A DNA stretch of 64,000 nt from Ceraceosorus guamensis (Eukaryota > Basidiomycota > Exobasidiomycetes > Ceraceosorales > Ceraceosoraceae), in contig NW_020290031.1 of NCBI RefSeq assembly GCF_003144195.1, positions 8,635 through 72,634 on the forward strand, read 5' to 3'. The stretch's first letter is position 1, and every line of letters starts with the position of its first letter. Shown here piece by piece: positions 23,120 through 35,793 of this stretch. Below the pieces are notes generated by a model, which was not told where the DNA came from, ran no database searches, and saw nothing but the letters and a program-made list of their open reading frames with translations. Both the position numbers and the translations under genes were made by a program.

Positions 23120-26100
23120 TCAGCTGCTACCTGCGGCAGCAGATGCGTCATTATGATCGACGATGTCGCCCAGTCCTTTTCCGAGCACTTCTAGCCAGTC
23201 GCCCAAATCTTGCACGATGCGAGAGAGCTCGATGCGCAGAGCGTCAGAGGTTCCATTCGCGCTCAGAGAAGGTGATGCACTTCCAGTGACCGCAGCCAGG
23301 TCCAGAGGTTTCAGGCTCGGACCACGGGGTGCCTGAGTTGTGGTCAGAACACGTCCACGATCAAGCAAATCGTTGCCGCCGTGTTGCGAATGGCTGTGCA
23401 GTGAGTCCGAGTTTACATGTTGAGAGGCGAGGGCTAGTTCAGCACTGCCGTCGGCTGCCTGTCGAAGAGCTTGACCTCCCCACTGAGGCACTCTTCGCGG
23501 TCCGAAAGGACCAACGGGCGTACCTGCGCCTGACTGCCCATTCAGATGAGCGAAGAATGCGCTCGATGAAGGACTGGGAGAAGGTGGCAGCCCTTCGGTG
23601 GAGAATTCGTGCCCAGCGCCCAACGCATCTCTAAAAGTTGAAGTCGAGGATGCAGCAGAAAAGCTCCTGCCGTAAGCGTGCGCTTGCCCAGTAAAGGATG
23701 CCGCTCCATCCTGGTTCAAGGCGAGTGGACGAGTGCGCGAACCGCTCCGACTGCGCGACCCGTAGTTGGGCGTCTGTGCTGCATATCGTTGGGCGGTAAT
23801 CAAGGCGGCTGTGGCTGCTTGGGCTGGCGTCCGCTCTACATGACTGCCAGGCCCTGCACCCATCCCCACGCCGACCGGTGCGGAGGCTGGGACGTCTCGT
23901 CCAGCGCCCATGCCGACGGATCTGCTACCGATCATCACATCTTGCGCCGCGCCCGGCGTCTTGTGCCCACTTGCGACTTGCTCGGGCGCTTGCTGATCAC
24001 TTTGCGAGCGTGCGAGGTGACGACTTTGGTATGACGAGTCTGACCCGGGGCTTTCGTGCCCTTCCATTGTAGTGTAAAGGTCGATCTGGGCGGAGCCCGA
24101 GGGCAGCACGAATCCGTTGCGGTTCTTGGCAGGACTCATGCTGAGACCAGAGGTCGACGTGGCAGCTGTGTTGCTTTGAGAAATATCCTGCTCGACGGGT
24201 GTGGTTGTGGACTTCGCGGACATGCTCGAGAGGCTGCTTTTCGCCCTGCGATGAATGATGCTAGCCAAGCTCGGTCGCTTCTCGTGCGCATGGGCAAAGC
24301 TCGGCGAGTTTCTGTGCTCTCCAGCCACGCTGCCACTGCTTCCTGGCTTCCGCGCGCCAGCTTTAGCGGCTCCAAACTTGGCCAATTCTGGAGCAACCTC
24401 CTCCATGGATGACGTGGACCGCTGTTGGTCGCGATGTCGACGTGTGTCTATCATGGCTGCCCGCGCATTCGCATTCGCGCTCATTGGTGCACCTCCACCC
24501 CCAAAGCGAAAAGGGGTCATACCCGTCCCAGCAAAGCTTGCTTTTTGCTCCACTGGCTCTGCTGTCGCAGCGATGGGCTGGGCCACGGTGCTAGCAGCAT
24601 TGGGATTTGGCAATTCGCTCGCGCTGCTCCCCTTGGTTGTATTTGATGCTACCGGCTGAGGAGGCGGTGGTGCCGGTCGGTGATCCGCAGCGGCTGCTCG
24701 CAACGTTGATACTGAGGGTGCCGAGTCTCTACCTGACCGGGCACGACTCAACGACTCAAGCATGTTTGCTGGTACCATGGAGCTGTTGGCAGGTACGGTC
24801 TCCACTGCAGGCGTTCCATCCTCGCTGTCGAACAAGCGAAGGAGCGGGTGATCGCGAACAGGACCATGCGCTGTTGCCGAAGCTTCTGAGCTGCCAAACA
24901 CTGGAGAGGACGTTCCTCGAAAAGTACCAAACTCCCAACCATCTGCGCTGTCGTGCGCATCGAATGCAAACGAGTCTCGATGCCTTCGTCACGATAGAGG
25001 CCAGAAGAGGTTAGCAAACGAAGCCGCTAAGTCGTGAGCGTGGCTGACTCACCCGTGATCGCTCAAGTCCGCTGTCTCCGCGCCTAATAGACTCATGCGC
25101 ATTCCACCAGTCTTGGTCCACGCGTTGTAGTTGGCAATCAAGTCCTTGATCGTAGCAGTCGACGTCTTTGCGAAGCTCTTGATCCACTTGGCCTTGGCCA
25201 GCTCATCCGCATTGGGGCGCTCCTTGGGTTCCTCGTTCAGACAAGCAGCCAGGAAGTCCCGCATAAGTTGGGAAAATTGGCCATCGCTCGGGAATCGAGG
25301 AGGCTTCGACTTTGGTATGAGCATGATGGCTCGCATTTGCTCTTGGTCGGCATGAGGAGGGTTGCCGCAAGCCATTTCGTAGAGCGTGATGCCCAAGCTC
25401 CAGATGTCAGCGCTCTGATCGTACGTCTTGCCCTCTGTGATGACCTCCGGTGCCATCCAATACGGTGTGCCCACAAACGTGCTTCTCTTGCTGTGGACGC
25501 TGCTCGAGACAAGCGTGGCCGCCACGCCAAAATCGCAAAGCATGACCCGGCCGGAGTCGGTGAGCAAGATATTTGCAGCTTTGATGTCGCGGTGGATGAT
25601 ACCAGCTTTGTGCAGATAAGCAAGTGCGACCAGTGACTCGCGCATAATCACTCCGCAATATTTTTCTGCCACATGGCCAGCTTTCATCTGTGCACGGCAA
25701 ACGCGAAGCGTAAGAAGCGGGCCTGACATGCGCGTTTGAGGAAGCGACACATACCACAGTGCGCACGGAGCCTCCTTCCGCAAGGTCCATGACAATCCAA
25801 AGCTCGGGACCCTTGAGCCAGCAGCCCCAATACTTGATGACATTCTTGCTATCGGTCTCTTTGAGCTGCGACAAGAGCGCGACTTCTCTCTGAATGTCAC
25901 TGACGTCATCTTCCGGAGTGTCTAGGTTGACGACTTTCAAAGCAACAGCAGACCCGGTCGACAGATGGATGCCTCGATAGACAGCTCCATAGGCGCCTCT
26001 GCCTATCAGCTCTTGGCGTTTGAAGATGGCATGGACTGGTGGTGACTGCGATCGCGGTATCCCGTTTCTGCCGCCACCACCTGGTGGTGGTCGCCCGCTA

Positions 26101-28274
26101 CCTCCACCCGCATTGTCGCCACTGCCTCCCGAACCACCGCCCCATCCCGCAGTCCCAGCTCCAGTGTTGCCAGTGCCCGGCCGTCTTTGCTCGGTGTGTC
26201 TAGCCCCATTACTGTGTGGCTGACCTACTCCTGCGTTCCCCGCACCTCCACCACTTGTCGACACTTCGCGAGCTGCTCCATCAATAGCGCTAGGTCCCGC
26301 AGCACGACCTGGCGTTGCAGGATTCCCGTTCGGTCTTGCAAAGCTAGCCTTGTGACGTTGCTCAATCGGAGCCAGGCCTTTGTCGTGAGTCGCTGCTGTA
26401 GCTTCGCGCTGCACTCGCCGCCAAGCAGCTACTGCTGGGCCCAACGGGCCACCCTTTGCTCTCGCTGCCTGAGGCTCAGGGTGACTAGCTTGGCTGACGA
26501 AACCAGCTGTACCGCTACTGGCCGCATCAACATTCCTGGGGCCATCGAGACCTGGCGACAAATTCTGGCGCGCATTCGTCGGTGTCGTGCCTTCCCGCTC
26601 CTCGTGGTGGGCAAAAGGCGGCAGAAGCTGCCTCTCAGCGCGAGGTGTGCGCGACTCCGCGCCATCTCTGCGACTTTGTCCTGGCGCCAGAGGCGTCGTC
26701 TCGCTCAGCGAGGCATCTGCTGCCCTGCCTTGTATCGTATTCATCGAGATGGTGCTGGGCTCCACGTCGTTGCTCGGCGATATCAGCCCTCCAGCAGAGT
26801 TGAGGCTGGTCATGCTTGCCCGCCGCAATGCGCCGCCAGACAGGCTCTTGATGTTCCTAAGCGCTTTACTCGCTCGCCTGCCTGCACTGCCGAGCGGGCC
26901 AGGCGATGCCTGTGGATCTGGCGCGAATTCGAAGATATGCTCCGCTGCATGAGAGCCGCCGCCTGGCTGGCTATCGTACACTTCGCTCCTCGATAGTCGA
27001 TGCCTAGAACTCGTCTTGGAAATCGTTGCGCTGTCGCCCTCGTGTTCTAAAGTTGGCTGCAGTCGGGGAGAACTGATCTTTGCGGAGAGCACAGATAGAC
27101 GTTTGCCAGACTGCGAATTGGAAGGACTAGGTGTCCGACTAGGACTCCACCAGCTCGGATGAGGCTTCTCCAGTGCGCCTTCCCGCACTAGGGACGCATT
27201 TTCTCCACCATCGCCATTTCGAAGCCATGGCGGTACCCATGCATCTTGAGGTTGCCATCGAGCTGATGGAGCACCAAGATCGACGCTACCACTTTCACGC
27301 CGCCTGCTGGGTGTGGGAGGCCCATTTGAAAAGGACGAACCGCTGGCCGGACTTACAATGCCAGCGAACTTCAGTTTGAAATCGGCCGAAGCGCGCCTCA
27401 TGCTACTCCCAGTCTTTCGTACCAAGCTTCCAACATTGATGCCGTTCTCAGCTTGTGCTATCTCCGCATCCCTGCCTTGCTTGAGCGCCTGCAGCATCTC
27501 GCTCTCACCGCGGGTCACTTGCCTCCGATGCGATGCATTGTTCGATTGCCTTTGACCTTCAATGCTGGTCTGCCAGCCTGGCAATACCTCTTCAAGCGAA
27601 GTCGAGGGAGTGTCCCACGCTGCCTGTTTTGAACCCCATGTACCGCCTCCGCTACTCCCACTGCTACTGCTTGGCGGTTTGAGTGTCTTGACAGGCTGTG
27701 GCGGCAATGCCCCGGGCGCTGATGGTCTTCTGATGTCGCGCGGATAGGCACCGCCCAGAGAGTCTTCGATATCGCCGTGGGATATCGCGTTGCTGGTCTG
27801 AAACAGAGGCTGAGTCTCTGATCTTGTCAATTTGGCCGGCATGGCGTGATCGGCAGTTGAGTAGGAAGGTCCAGCTAGCCTTGCAAATGTGTCTGCTCTA
27901 CTGGGCTCGCGATGGCTATCCTCGCGATTTCGGAACGCAGGACCGAGCTGCCTGCGTGGCGTGTTGGCTTGTGAGCTCGGACCAGCTGACATCCCGAAGT
28001 GGTCGTCCCGGAAAGGTGCTGCATGACGGCTGCCGCTTGCAACATTTTGATGTGGATAGAAGTGTTGCGCGTCGGGTTCCCTTCTCCAGGGCTGCGTTGC
28101 GTTGTGCTCGTCTGCGCCGGGACGTAGCAGAGGGCCATCAGTCCTGGGCACACGTCGAGCGCTAGGGGGTGAGAAGTACGACGTTGTACTGGAAGATAGA
28201 GCATCTATTTGCAGGTCCTGTGTGTGGAAACCTGCCATTCTCTGCGGATCGATCACCCTGGCACCGATCGACAT
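23120..28274 (-). CDS. STE20/GCK-family Ser/Thr protein kinase, Kic1/Nak1-like, very long
   Basis: Exons 28274-25755, 25687-25053 and 24947-23120 give 1,660 residues. Residues 1-750 are disordered, rich in Ser/Pro/Arg/Gly, with a glycine-rich run just before the catalytic domain. The kinase domain spans about 751-1006: IGRGAYGAVYRG, VALKVVNL, HRDIKAANILL, CDFGVAA, GTPYWMAPEVI, DIWSLGITLYEMA. HRDIKAAN, GTPYWMAPEV and the GGSVRTVM hinge segment are typical of germinal-centre/STE20 kinases. A DGWEFGTFR element follows the domain, as in GCK-III relatives. The remaining 600 residues are Ser/Ala-rich, ending in a helix-like stretch (LRIELSRIVQDLGDWLEVLGKGL). Kic1/Nak1 kinases act upstream of NDR kinases in the RAM/MOR network; assignment within the STE20 group is inference. 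All catalytic residues are present. Confidence 0.83.
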
Positions 28275-29354
28275 TGAGATCGTGTGTGAATGTGGCGGGC
28301 GTGATGCGAAGTCCAGAGAGCGCCAAGGATGAGGATCTTGCGCAGAGCTACCCCTTACGGTGAGGTCTTCGGTCAAGACGCGACGGCGAGGTGTCAGCAG
28401 GTAGTGGACGATTCAAAGCACCGTATCGTATCTCCGGGACGAAGGGCGAGTGCGACGCTCAGCAACTACAGATGCCGGGGCTTTGCAGAGTGGTAGATGT
28501 CTAGGGAAGCTGGACGTCGGATATGACAGTCGTTGCTTCGCGTGCGGGGCAAGAAGTGATCGATAACGAATGATGAACAAGTGGTACGGCAGGGGCTCAG
28601 GCTCGCTGATGCTCCTCGTCCACAGCAGGCGTGGCAATCGATGGCTGTGCGTGAAACTCTAGGAGGAGGCGCTGCTTGCAGCAGACTCGATCGAAACGGT
28701 CGAGTTGTTGTCGAGACAGGTGCTGGTAGGCCCGCCGCAACCACCCTGCATGCATGATGAGCAGCATATTATACACGGCATCACGCACGCAACCTGCAAA
28801 AAGAGACGCGGGCCCGGCTCATAAGCGGGGGGCTGTTCGAATTCTTGTTTGTGAATCAAATAAAAATTTGGCACGAAAATATGCTCCTTTAACAAAACTT
28901 GGAGCTCCCCTGAATTCGGGTCGAATTTAGGACAAAGACCTTCTAAGCCCATATGTAGCTTTGGTCTTGTAGTGCTCAGCCTGCGACCTCTTCTTCAGAT
29001 TGAAATTCGACCAAGCGCTCGCATTGATGCCATTTCACGTGACTCGTCGCACATTGATTTTGGAGTTTTTCCGAGCAGCGTTGCGGTTTCGACATCCCTG
29101 CGTGCCCGACGAGAGATTGCTGACTGCTCGAAGGCATCCATGCTCACCACCTCTCTCCGAAGCGATCACTCGGTATTTGTTGTAACACGTCGAGCCAGTG
29201 GAAAGCGGATCAGGGCGACGCCTTTTCTGATTCTCCCACAACACGCTCTTCTCTTGCCTCAGTCAGCTCAGCCTGAGATTGACGATTGCGAGCTCCTCCA
29301 TTGGACAAAGTAAGGCCATCGAGCAAGCCCCTCCATCTCAACGCCTCCGAGGGA
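28275..29354. promoter_or_regulatory. Divergent upstream region, kinase / DUS2
   Basis: About 1.1 kb between two divergent start codons. An AT-rich block at about 28835-28950 stands out from its surroundings and coincides with a 97-codon minus-strand frame (28659-28952) that lacks a recognisable domain. Confidence 0.45.
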
Positions 29355-31124
29355 ATGCCTATAGATCTCGGGCGCCTAGCATCGCATCTACTCCAGCGCT
29401 CGCTCGCTGTTGATCGCTTGCCTTCGATCACTAATCGTGTGACAGCGCGCCATTCATCGGCTTTCCAGTCGATCATGGCTCCTTCTGTGGGAAACCTTTC
29501 GCCATCTCGCACGCTCAGTGGTAGCGACCATCCTGCAAAGCGGCAAAAGCTAGGTCTTAGCACTGGCAGCGTCGCGATCACAACCTCAAATATGGGTGCA
29601 GTGACTGAAAAGGACCTGGCAGCTCTTGATGACGACGACCTTGCTAATTCTTCTTCTACGGATGGCAAGAAGAAGAAGGACGAAGAGAGGGCAGCAAGAA
29701 GCGCCGCTCTAGAGATTCCGGGTGTGGTGCCGGAGTCGGAATGGGCAGATTTGCCAAGCGTGCTGAATGCGCGACCCAAGCCGCCCAGGGTAGATTTCAG
29801 GACTGGTCTCTTTCTTGCGCCCATGGTAAGGTCTGGACACTTGCCCACGCGATTGCTATCCCTGCAGTACGGCGCTGATTTGGTTTGGGGACCAGAAATC
29901 GTCGATCGAGCCATCATGGGCTGTGAAAGGGTTGTCAATGGTAAGTAAGCCTGCAGCTACGGTAGTGGTACTCAGGGGGCTCACACGCACTACATTATGG
30001 ACTGTATGCGAGCAGAAACGACTGGCATCGTAGCCTTCATCAAGGACGACAAGGAGGTTTTCACCACGCATCCCATCGAGAAAGCACGCGTCATCTTTCA
30101 GCTTGGCAGTGCCAATCCGCAGTGGGCTTACGCAGCGATCAAGCGTCTAACGGCGCATAATGACGTGGCAGGCGTGGACCTCAATTGCGGGTGTCCAAAG
30201 CCATTCTCTACGATTGGAGGCATGGGCGCACATCTCCTGTCCACACCCGATCTGCTCTGCGATGTGCTTCGAGCTATGCGCAGAGCTGCTCCGCCACACG
30301 TCACTGTGAGCTGCAAAATCAGGCTACTGCCAACCAAGGAGGCGACGCAAGCGCTGGTCAGGCAGATCATCAGGACAGGCTGCATCGAGAATCTGACCGT
30401 ACACTGCCGCACCAAGGAGATGCGACCCAGAGAAGCGGCTCTCCCGAACAGGTTGCAAGAGGTTGCTGAGGTCGTAGCTGAAGAGACGGGAGGCGCGCTG
30501 CCTCTTTGCTGTAATGGAGATGCTTGGGATGCCAAGGAAGCTCAAAGCTTGATGCAACTCACGGGAGTCAAGAGCATCATGATTGCCCGGGGAGCAGAAG
30601 CCAATCCTTCTTGCTTTCACCCTGACGGGGTAAGAAGTATTACGTCCGAGGTCGCACCACAGATGGTCCGGTATGCTGCAGCGGTGGAGAACGCGTTCCC
30701 GAACACCAAATTCTGCCTGTCGCAATTGGCGTACAAGTCGACCTCTTCTTTCAATCCCAAAGCCAAGCCCCTCAAGAACAGTCCCAACAAAAGAGAGATG
30801 ATCAACTTTAGGGAGGCACTGGCCAAGTCCAAGAGCGATGAGGACCTGGCTCTGGTGTTTGGTGTGGACTTGCACCAAGTCAAGAATACATCTATGGATG
30901 ACATTCTCAGGCCTGTCAAAGAAGCGCTGGAGAAGAAGCAGATCGCAAGACCTGCAGAGGAGCCAGCAAGCACCATGAAGAGGGACGCGATCGATATAGC
31001 GCATGTCCAAGCGGCGAGCGCGAAAGAATCCATCAGGCACACGGAGAACGACACGGAACGCAGCGCCGAGGCTTTGGGTGCTGAAGGAAGCCATCGGACG
31101 CTTGAGCACTCTGCTGCTGCCTGA
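29355..31124 (+). CDS. SMM1: tRNA-dihydrouridine(20) synthase, Dus2 type
   Basis: FMN enzyme reducing uridine 20 of cytoplasmic tRNAs to dihydrouridine. Exons 29355-29940 and 30016-31124 give 564 residues (yeast Smm1: 384). FLAPMVRSGHLPTRLLSL and DLVWGPEIVDRAI begin the TIM barrel. VAFIKDD and FQLGSANP follow the intron. VDLNCGCPKPFS near 250 holds the catalytic Cys. CKIRLL, LTVHCRTKEMRPRE and CNGDAWD complete the active site. The C-terminal 100 residues are charged. Two starts are possible: ATG at 29355 adds a basic, Ser/Leu-rich, mitochondrial-like leader (RLASHLLQRSLAV), while ATG at 29475 (MAPSVGNLSPSR) has a better context (A at -3, G at +4). The domain order is that of Dus2; no dsRNA-binding domain, as usual in fungi. 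Confidence 0.93.
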
Positions 31125-31832
31125 TGGACAGAAGCCCTTTTGAGCTAAGACGGTCCACACAAATGTTCAACTTTTGATTTCGAGTTGTATCTTCAGAGCC
31201 ACCACGCCTCCGCGCCAACTACATCATTGACAAGTCGGGCAACAGGAGGCTCACAAATGTGAATGTAGAAACATGGCTTCCACTTGCAAGTTGCGAGAAT
31301 GAAGGCGCTCCTCTTGGCCAATTGACTTCGGCAAGAGCCAAGTGCACGAGGGAGACAGCGGCCAGCTCATGTTCACGCACATCATTCTGGTCGAGGTTTC
31401 ACCTCACGAATGATGTTCACTACTGCATGGAGGTGCTGCTTGCCTGTGTTTGCATCAGCCCTGCTGTGTTCATGATTGCGATTCGCGATTCACATCAAGC
31501 AGGGTAATTTACGAATCTTATTCGTGATTATTCACGCGATTGCATGACGGAACAGATCCGTGGACACCGCGGAGAGCTGCCTATTGGCAGAAAAAAGTCT
31601 GCATGCACGCGCATCCGCCATTCATCACATTGTGATTGCAAGCTTCGCTGCTTGCCTTTTCGCGATTTCGCATGAATGTCGTTGTCGTGCGTGGGTTGGG
31701 TGTTGTGCATCGTTGTGTTCCGGACGGTCATGCCCACTGTTCTTCGTGACTCACAGCTAATCGACGAGTGGCAACTGAGCCCCATTGACGCCTTTGACCC
31801 ACCCAAAGTGCAGTCCGTTCCCCACCGGCAGG
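31125..31832. other. Intergenic, DUS2 3' flank and RKM4 upstream region
   Basis: About 700 bases. It holds a dense run of the dispersed words at 31478-31545, including GATTCGCGATTCAC and TTATTCGTGATTATTCACG. Nothing coding is recognised. Confidence 0.5.
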
Positions 31833-34359
31833 ATGGCGAGCAACACACAACACGAGCCTACCCCGGTGGAGCAGTCCTTCCTGAATTGGTTCGAGTCCAC
31901 AGGCGGATATTTGTCTCCCGATGTTTCCCTGCACGACTTTACGCTGCAGGGCATGGGCAGGGGCATGAAGAGCAACAAGAGGTTGGAAAGGGATGCATTG
32001 CTGTTCAGTATTCCCAGGTACATGTTGCTGGGTACCCGAACTTCGACTCTTCCTTCACGAGCTATAGCAGCGGACGAAAAGGCGGCCAGTCTGGTGGGTG
32101 CGCAGGCAGAAGGTGCGGCAGGAGCTTCATCAGCATCGTACGGGGTGGAAGAGGCTGCTCGCAAAGCGCAAGCTTGGAGATCCGTTCCTGGCAACGAGGC
32201 AAAGGACATTTTGCAACTCTCGCAAGCTCTCTGCGAGGAAGCGCAGACCAATCCTCATCTCTTCACCTGGCAATCGCTTTCCGGCGGCTGGACACAACTG
32301 CTGCTCGTCATGCTATGGGAGCATTTCAGATCCACTGCAGAGGGAGGTGCAGCTTTGAATGACTCACTTGCGCCTAGAGGGAGCATGGACGATGAGCAGG
32401 ATAATGCGGGCGGTAGCGTCGGGCCTTCTTGGGGACCTTACTTTGACATTTTGCCACGAAACTTTGATACGCCCATGTTCTGGGATCGGCAAGAGCTGCA
32501 AGACCTCGAGGGCACGACTGTTCGGGGTGAGTCTGGCCTAGGCCCTTGCGCATATACTCACAAGCTCGACACCGAGGATCGTCGCGCTCTACTGCATTTG
32601 TGCTGTGTTGCGCTGGGCTGATTATTGTGATCTTCCTCGGTTTCTTTCTCATCTCTAGAGAAGATCGGCTTGGCGGAAGCTCAGCTGGCGTACAGAACGC
32701 AACTTCTGCCCTACATTCACGCGCATCCCGATCTCTTTGTCGGATCCAAAGCAAGCGCAAACGCTAGACAAGTGGAGTCGCTGATTTCGACGTACTACAG
32801 TGAAGAGTTGTTCCATCGGATGGGCTCTGCGGTGCTATCGAGATCTTTCCATGTCAACTTGCCGGGTCAAGGTGGGCTCGAAGAGGTCGGCGAGGCAGAA
32901 GATGGGATGGAAGTGGAGGATGATGAGGATGAGGTGAGCACAACTAAGATGGAGGGAAAATAATCTCTGAGTTTGTCGATGTTTTTCGCCTATCAACGCT
33001 CAAGCCCGCTTCTCATCATTGCAGGACGAGGAAGATGGGGAAGGAGAAGGCGAAGAGAATATAAATGACGTATGCATGGTGCCCATGGCAGACATGCTCA
33101 ATGCGTAAGTGGAAGCTTCGCGTTGATGACGTGATGGTTCGCACGACTGGTTGAGTCTCCTCCTTGCTACGTCCCTCTTCCGGCCCCTTGACCCTTCGCC
33201 AGGCGCTTTGAATCAGACAATGTGAGAGCAACATCGACGGAATTGACCCTTGGTGTACTGCTCACACGATCCACTCTGCAGGCGCGGACGTTTTATCATC
33301 AAGATGTTCTTGAGATGAGGACCACTCAGGTGGTTGAAGCAGGAGAACAGCTGCTGAACACCTATGTAAGTCTCCCTCAGGCTGTCGAGGAGCGTTTTTT
33401 GCGCGTGACAAATGAGAAGACCTTTGCACTTGCTACCTCGGACAGGGCGATCCTCCTAACTGCGATCTGATCCGAAGGTATGGATATGTCGATGAACCCA
33501 ATGGCGCGGACGTCGGTAAGTGGTGCTCGGCCTGGTTGGTTTGGATGCTCACGGTAATATCGCGCGCAAGACATGCTAACAGCCCTTAGTATGTCTCTGC
33601 GCATCGTGTTGTGCAGCTGAGCTACCTGCGACGACGTTGGTTGATGCCTTGCTGTCGCTTGAAGGACTCACGTCGACGACTGCCGTACACGAAACAAGAC
33701 GCGCAGATTTGCTCTCGCGCCTGGGCTGGACCATCTCCATCGGTTTTGACGAGGTGCACGCGTTGGCGTATTTGTTCCCTCTTTCGCAAGAAGCGCCCTT
33801 TGAGCCTACTCCCCTCTCGCCCACCGAGAGGGAGCTGCGATCAGCAGCAGCTTCCATTTCTGACGAGCTCTTGGCTCAGGCTAGAGTGTTGATCATGTCA
33901 CCAGAGACGCTAGAGAAGCTGAAGAAGAAGGATAAGCTACCTAGCTCGAGGATCGAAGCTAGAGAATTTGTCGATGGGCAGAGCAGGGGCGTCGCAGAGA
34001 TCATCGCGAGGGCGATCGAGCTGCGCCTCGAGGTGTACCCTACTACGCTGCAGGATAATCGCGCGACGCTCTATGCTTCGCTTTCGACGCACAAGAGACT
34101 TGGTACAGATGGAGATATGGCCATAGATCACGATCAGGTTCAAGCTCGACATCAGGTGGAAACGCGAGCGCCTCTCTCTGCTAGGAGGAGGAATGCACTG
34201 GTGGTCAGATCCGGAGAGCAGAGCGTATTGATGGATAATCTGAGAGTGCTGAAAGCCGCTGATGAAGCTTCTCGCAAGTTGGAAAAGGGACAAGGCGTGA
34301 CTTCGGAGAAGAGAAAAGATGCGTCGGAAAGCGCAGGGCACAAGAAGAGCAAGAGGTAG
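31833..34359 (+). CDS. RKM4: SET-domain protein lysine methyltransferase, Rkm4/SETD6-like
   Basis: Rkm4-type enzymes monomethylate ribosomal protein lysines (yeast L42); SETD6 is the animal relative. Exons 31833-32526, 32659-32933, 33025-33104, 33203-33221, 33282-33365, 33446-33515 and 33617-34359 give 654 residues, including a 19-nt exon. The split SET domain starts near residue 10 (FLNWFESTGGYLSPDVSL) and continues with FDILPRNFDTPMFW. MVPMADMLNARFESDNA carries the N-H-like substrate motif. LLNTYGDPPNCDLIRRYGYVD near 384 is the hallmark of the family. A substrate-binding C-terminal domain and a Lys-rich tail follow. An acidic, Asp/Glu-rich insert precedes the MADML motif. Two acceptors, at 33589 and 33616, are in the same frame and differ by nine codons; I chose the second because DVAELPAT fits the family better. 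Confidence 0.9.
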
Positions 34360-34557
34360 AAGCGCTCTGCTGAAATGAATTGTTCAAACACCTTTTGAGG
34401 CTTTGAAGCAGCGCATTGTCTGTGTCTGTCCTGTGCGAAATCTTCACTTGGCTTGCTGCTGTCCGACGGCTGCGCGTGCGCACACACGATCGCCATCACA
34501 CTCAGCCCAGTGGTGGAGCGACCAGACTGCAGCATTCATTCGAAAGGAGTTTCCCGC

Positions 34558-35793
34558 TCAATGCAAACCTTGCCACGTTCTGCCCGTGATCCTCTCGTAC
34601 GCCTCCTGGTATTTGTCCCTGGTATCCAACGCTACCCTATCAGGCAATCTTACACTCTGCCCATCCTTTCCCTTTTCTTTGCCATCCAATCCCTCTTCGA
34701 TCAACCAATCCCTGACAAATTGTTTATCAAAGCTCTGCTGAGGTTTGCCCACTTGATATTCCTTCGCCGACCAGAACCGCGAAGAGTCTGGAGTCAAGAC
34801 CTCATCCACCAAGATCAGCTGTTGGGTCGCCTGACCAGTCGAAGGAGAGGTGCTAGAGATCAGACCGAATTCAAATTTTGTGTCGGCCAAAATGATGCCG
34901 CGTGATTTGGCGTGTGCTGAGGCTTGTTTGAAAAGCGACAACGCTGCGCTTTCGACCTCCTTGGCTAGGTGTGCACCTATCAGATCCGCGACTGATGCGC
35001 GGGCAAGAGACAAAGTTGCGAGCGAATGTTAGAGGAATGTACGTGTGACCCGGAAAGAGCGAGCGTGGAACCCGTCAGGGAGATTGGCAACCTGCCCCGT
35101 CACGACCGATACTCACCTTTGTCGGGATGAATATTTTCATCGTGCGATCCCTGCTCAGCTTTGGTGCTGGGTGTGAAGATGGCTTGGGGAAACTCCTGGC
35201 TCTCCACCAGTCCTTCCTGCACCTTGATCCCGTGCACCGTCCCGCTCTTCTTGTACTCCTTCCACGCGCTGCCCGTAATGTATCCCCTCACAATCGCCTC
35301 GATGGGCAACACTCTGGCTCGTCTGACCAGCATGCTGCGATTTGCTACTTGAGAGGATACGGAGGAGAGCGCGGATTGGAGTGCGGCGGGAAAGGAATGA
35401 AAGGAATTCGATAGAACGTGAGATGGAAGGATGGAAGGTGTGAGCAGGTCGAACCAAAAAGTGGAGAGGGCGTGCAGTAGCGGGCCTTTGGATGGGATGC
35501 CCTGTCGGCCGGTGTTGCGATTGCGCAGATTTGGGCCAAGCAGAATGGTCAGGACACACCGCTGCCTTTCGCTCTCACCCAACACTCACATTTTCCAGGA
35601 TCACATCGAATGCGCTGATGCGATCCGTTGCTACGAAGAGTATGGCATCTCTGTACTCTTCGCCCAACCTTCCAGCATCGACTTCGGAAGACAGGACGGG
35701 TCCAGCATCGTACAAATCTCGCACTTTGCCTTTTGCGAGCAGGGGCAAAGGTAAAGAGGTGCTGATCAGACTTGCGGGAGCGGCTGATGACAT
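34558..35793 (-). CDS. ADE1: Phosphoribosylaminoimidazole-succinocarboxamide synthase (SAICAR synthetase)
   Basis: Seventh step of de novo purine synthesis: CAIR + Asp + ATP to SAICAR, in the cytosol. Exons 35793-35590, 35501-35117 and 34991-34558 give 340 residues (yeast Ade1: 306). LLAKGKVRDLYDAG is the ATP-binding start. LFVATDRISAFDVIL, NGIPSKGPLL (made across intron 1), VRRARVLPIEAIVRGYITGSAW and FTPSTKAEQGSHDENI are family signatures. ILADTKFEFGL, LVDEVLTPDSSRFW and SFDKQFVRDWL complete the enzyme. It ends 198 bases from the converging RKM4 stop and is divergent from HST2. Confidence 0.97.

Noticed and set aside
22576-23151. 191-codon minus-strand frame downstream of the kinase stop
   Set aside because: It overlaps the kinase 3' end in another frame and is Cys/Arg-rich without structure; treated as a shadow frame.
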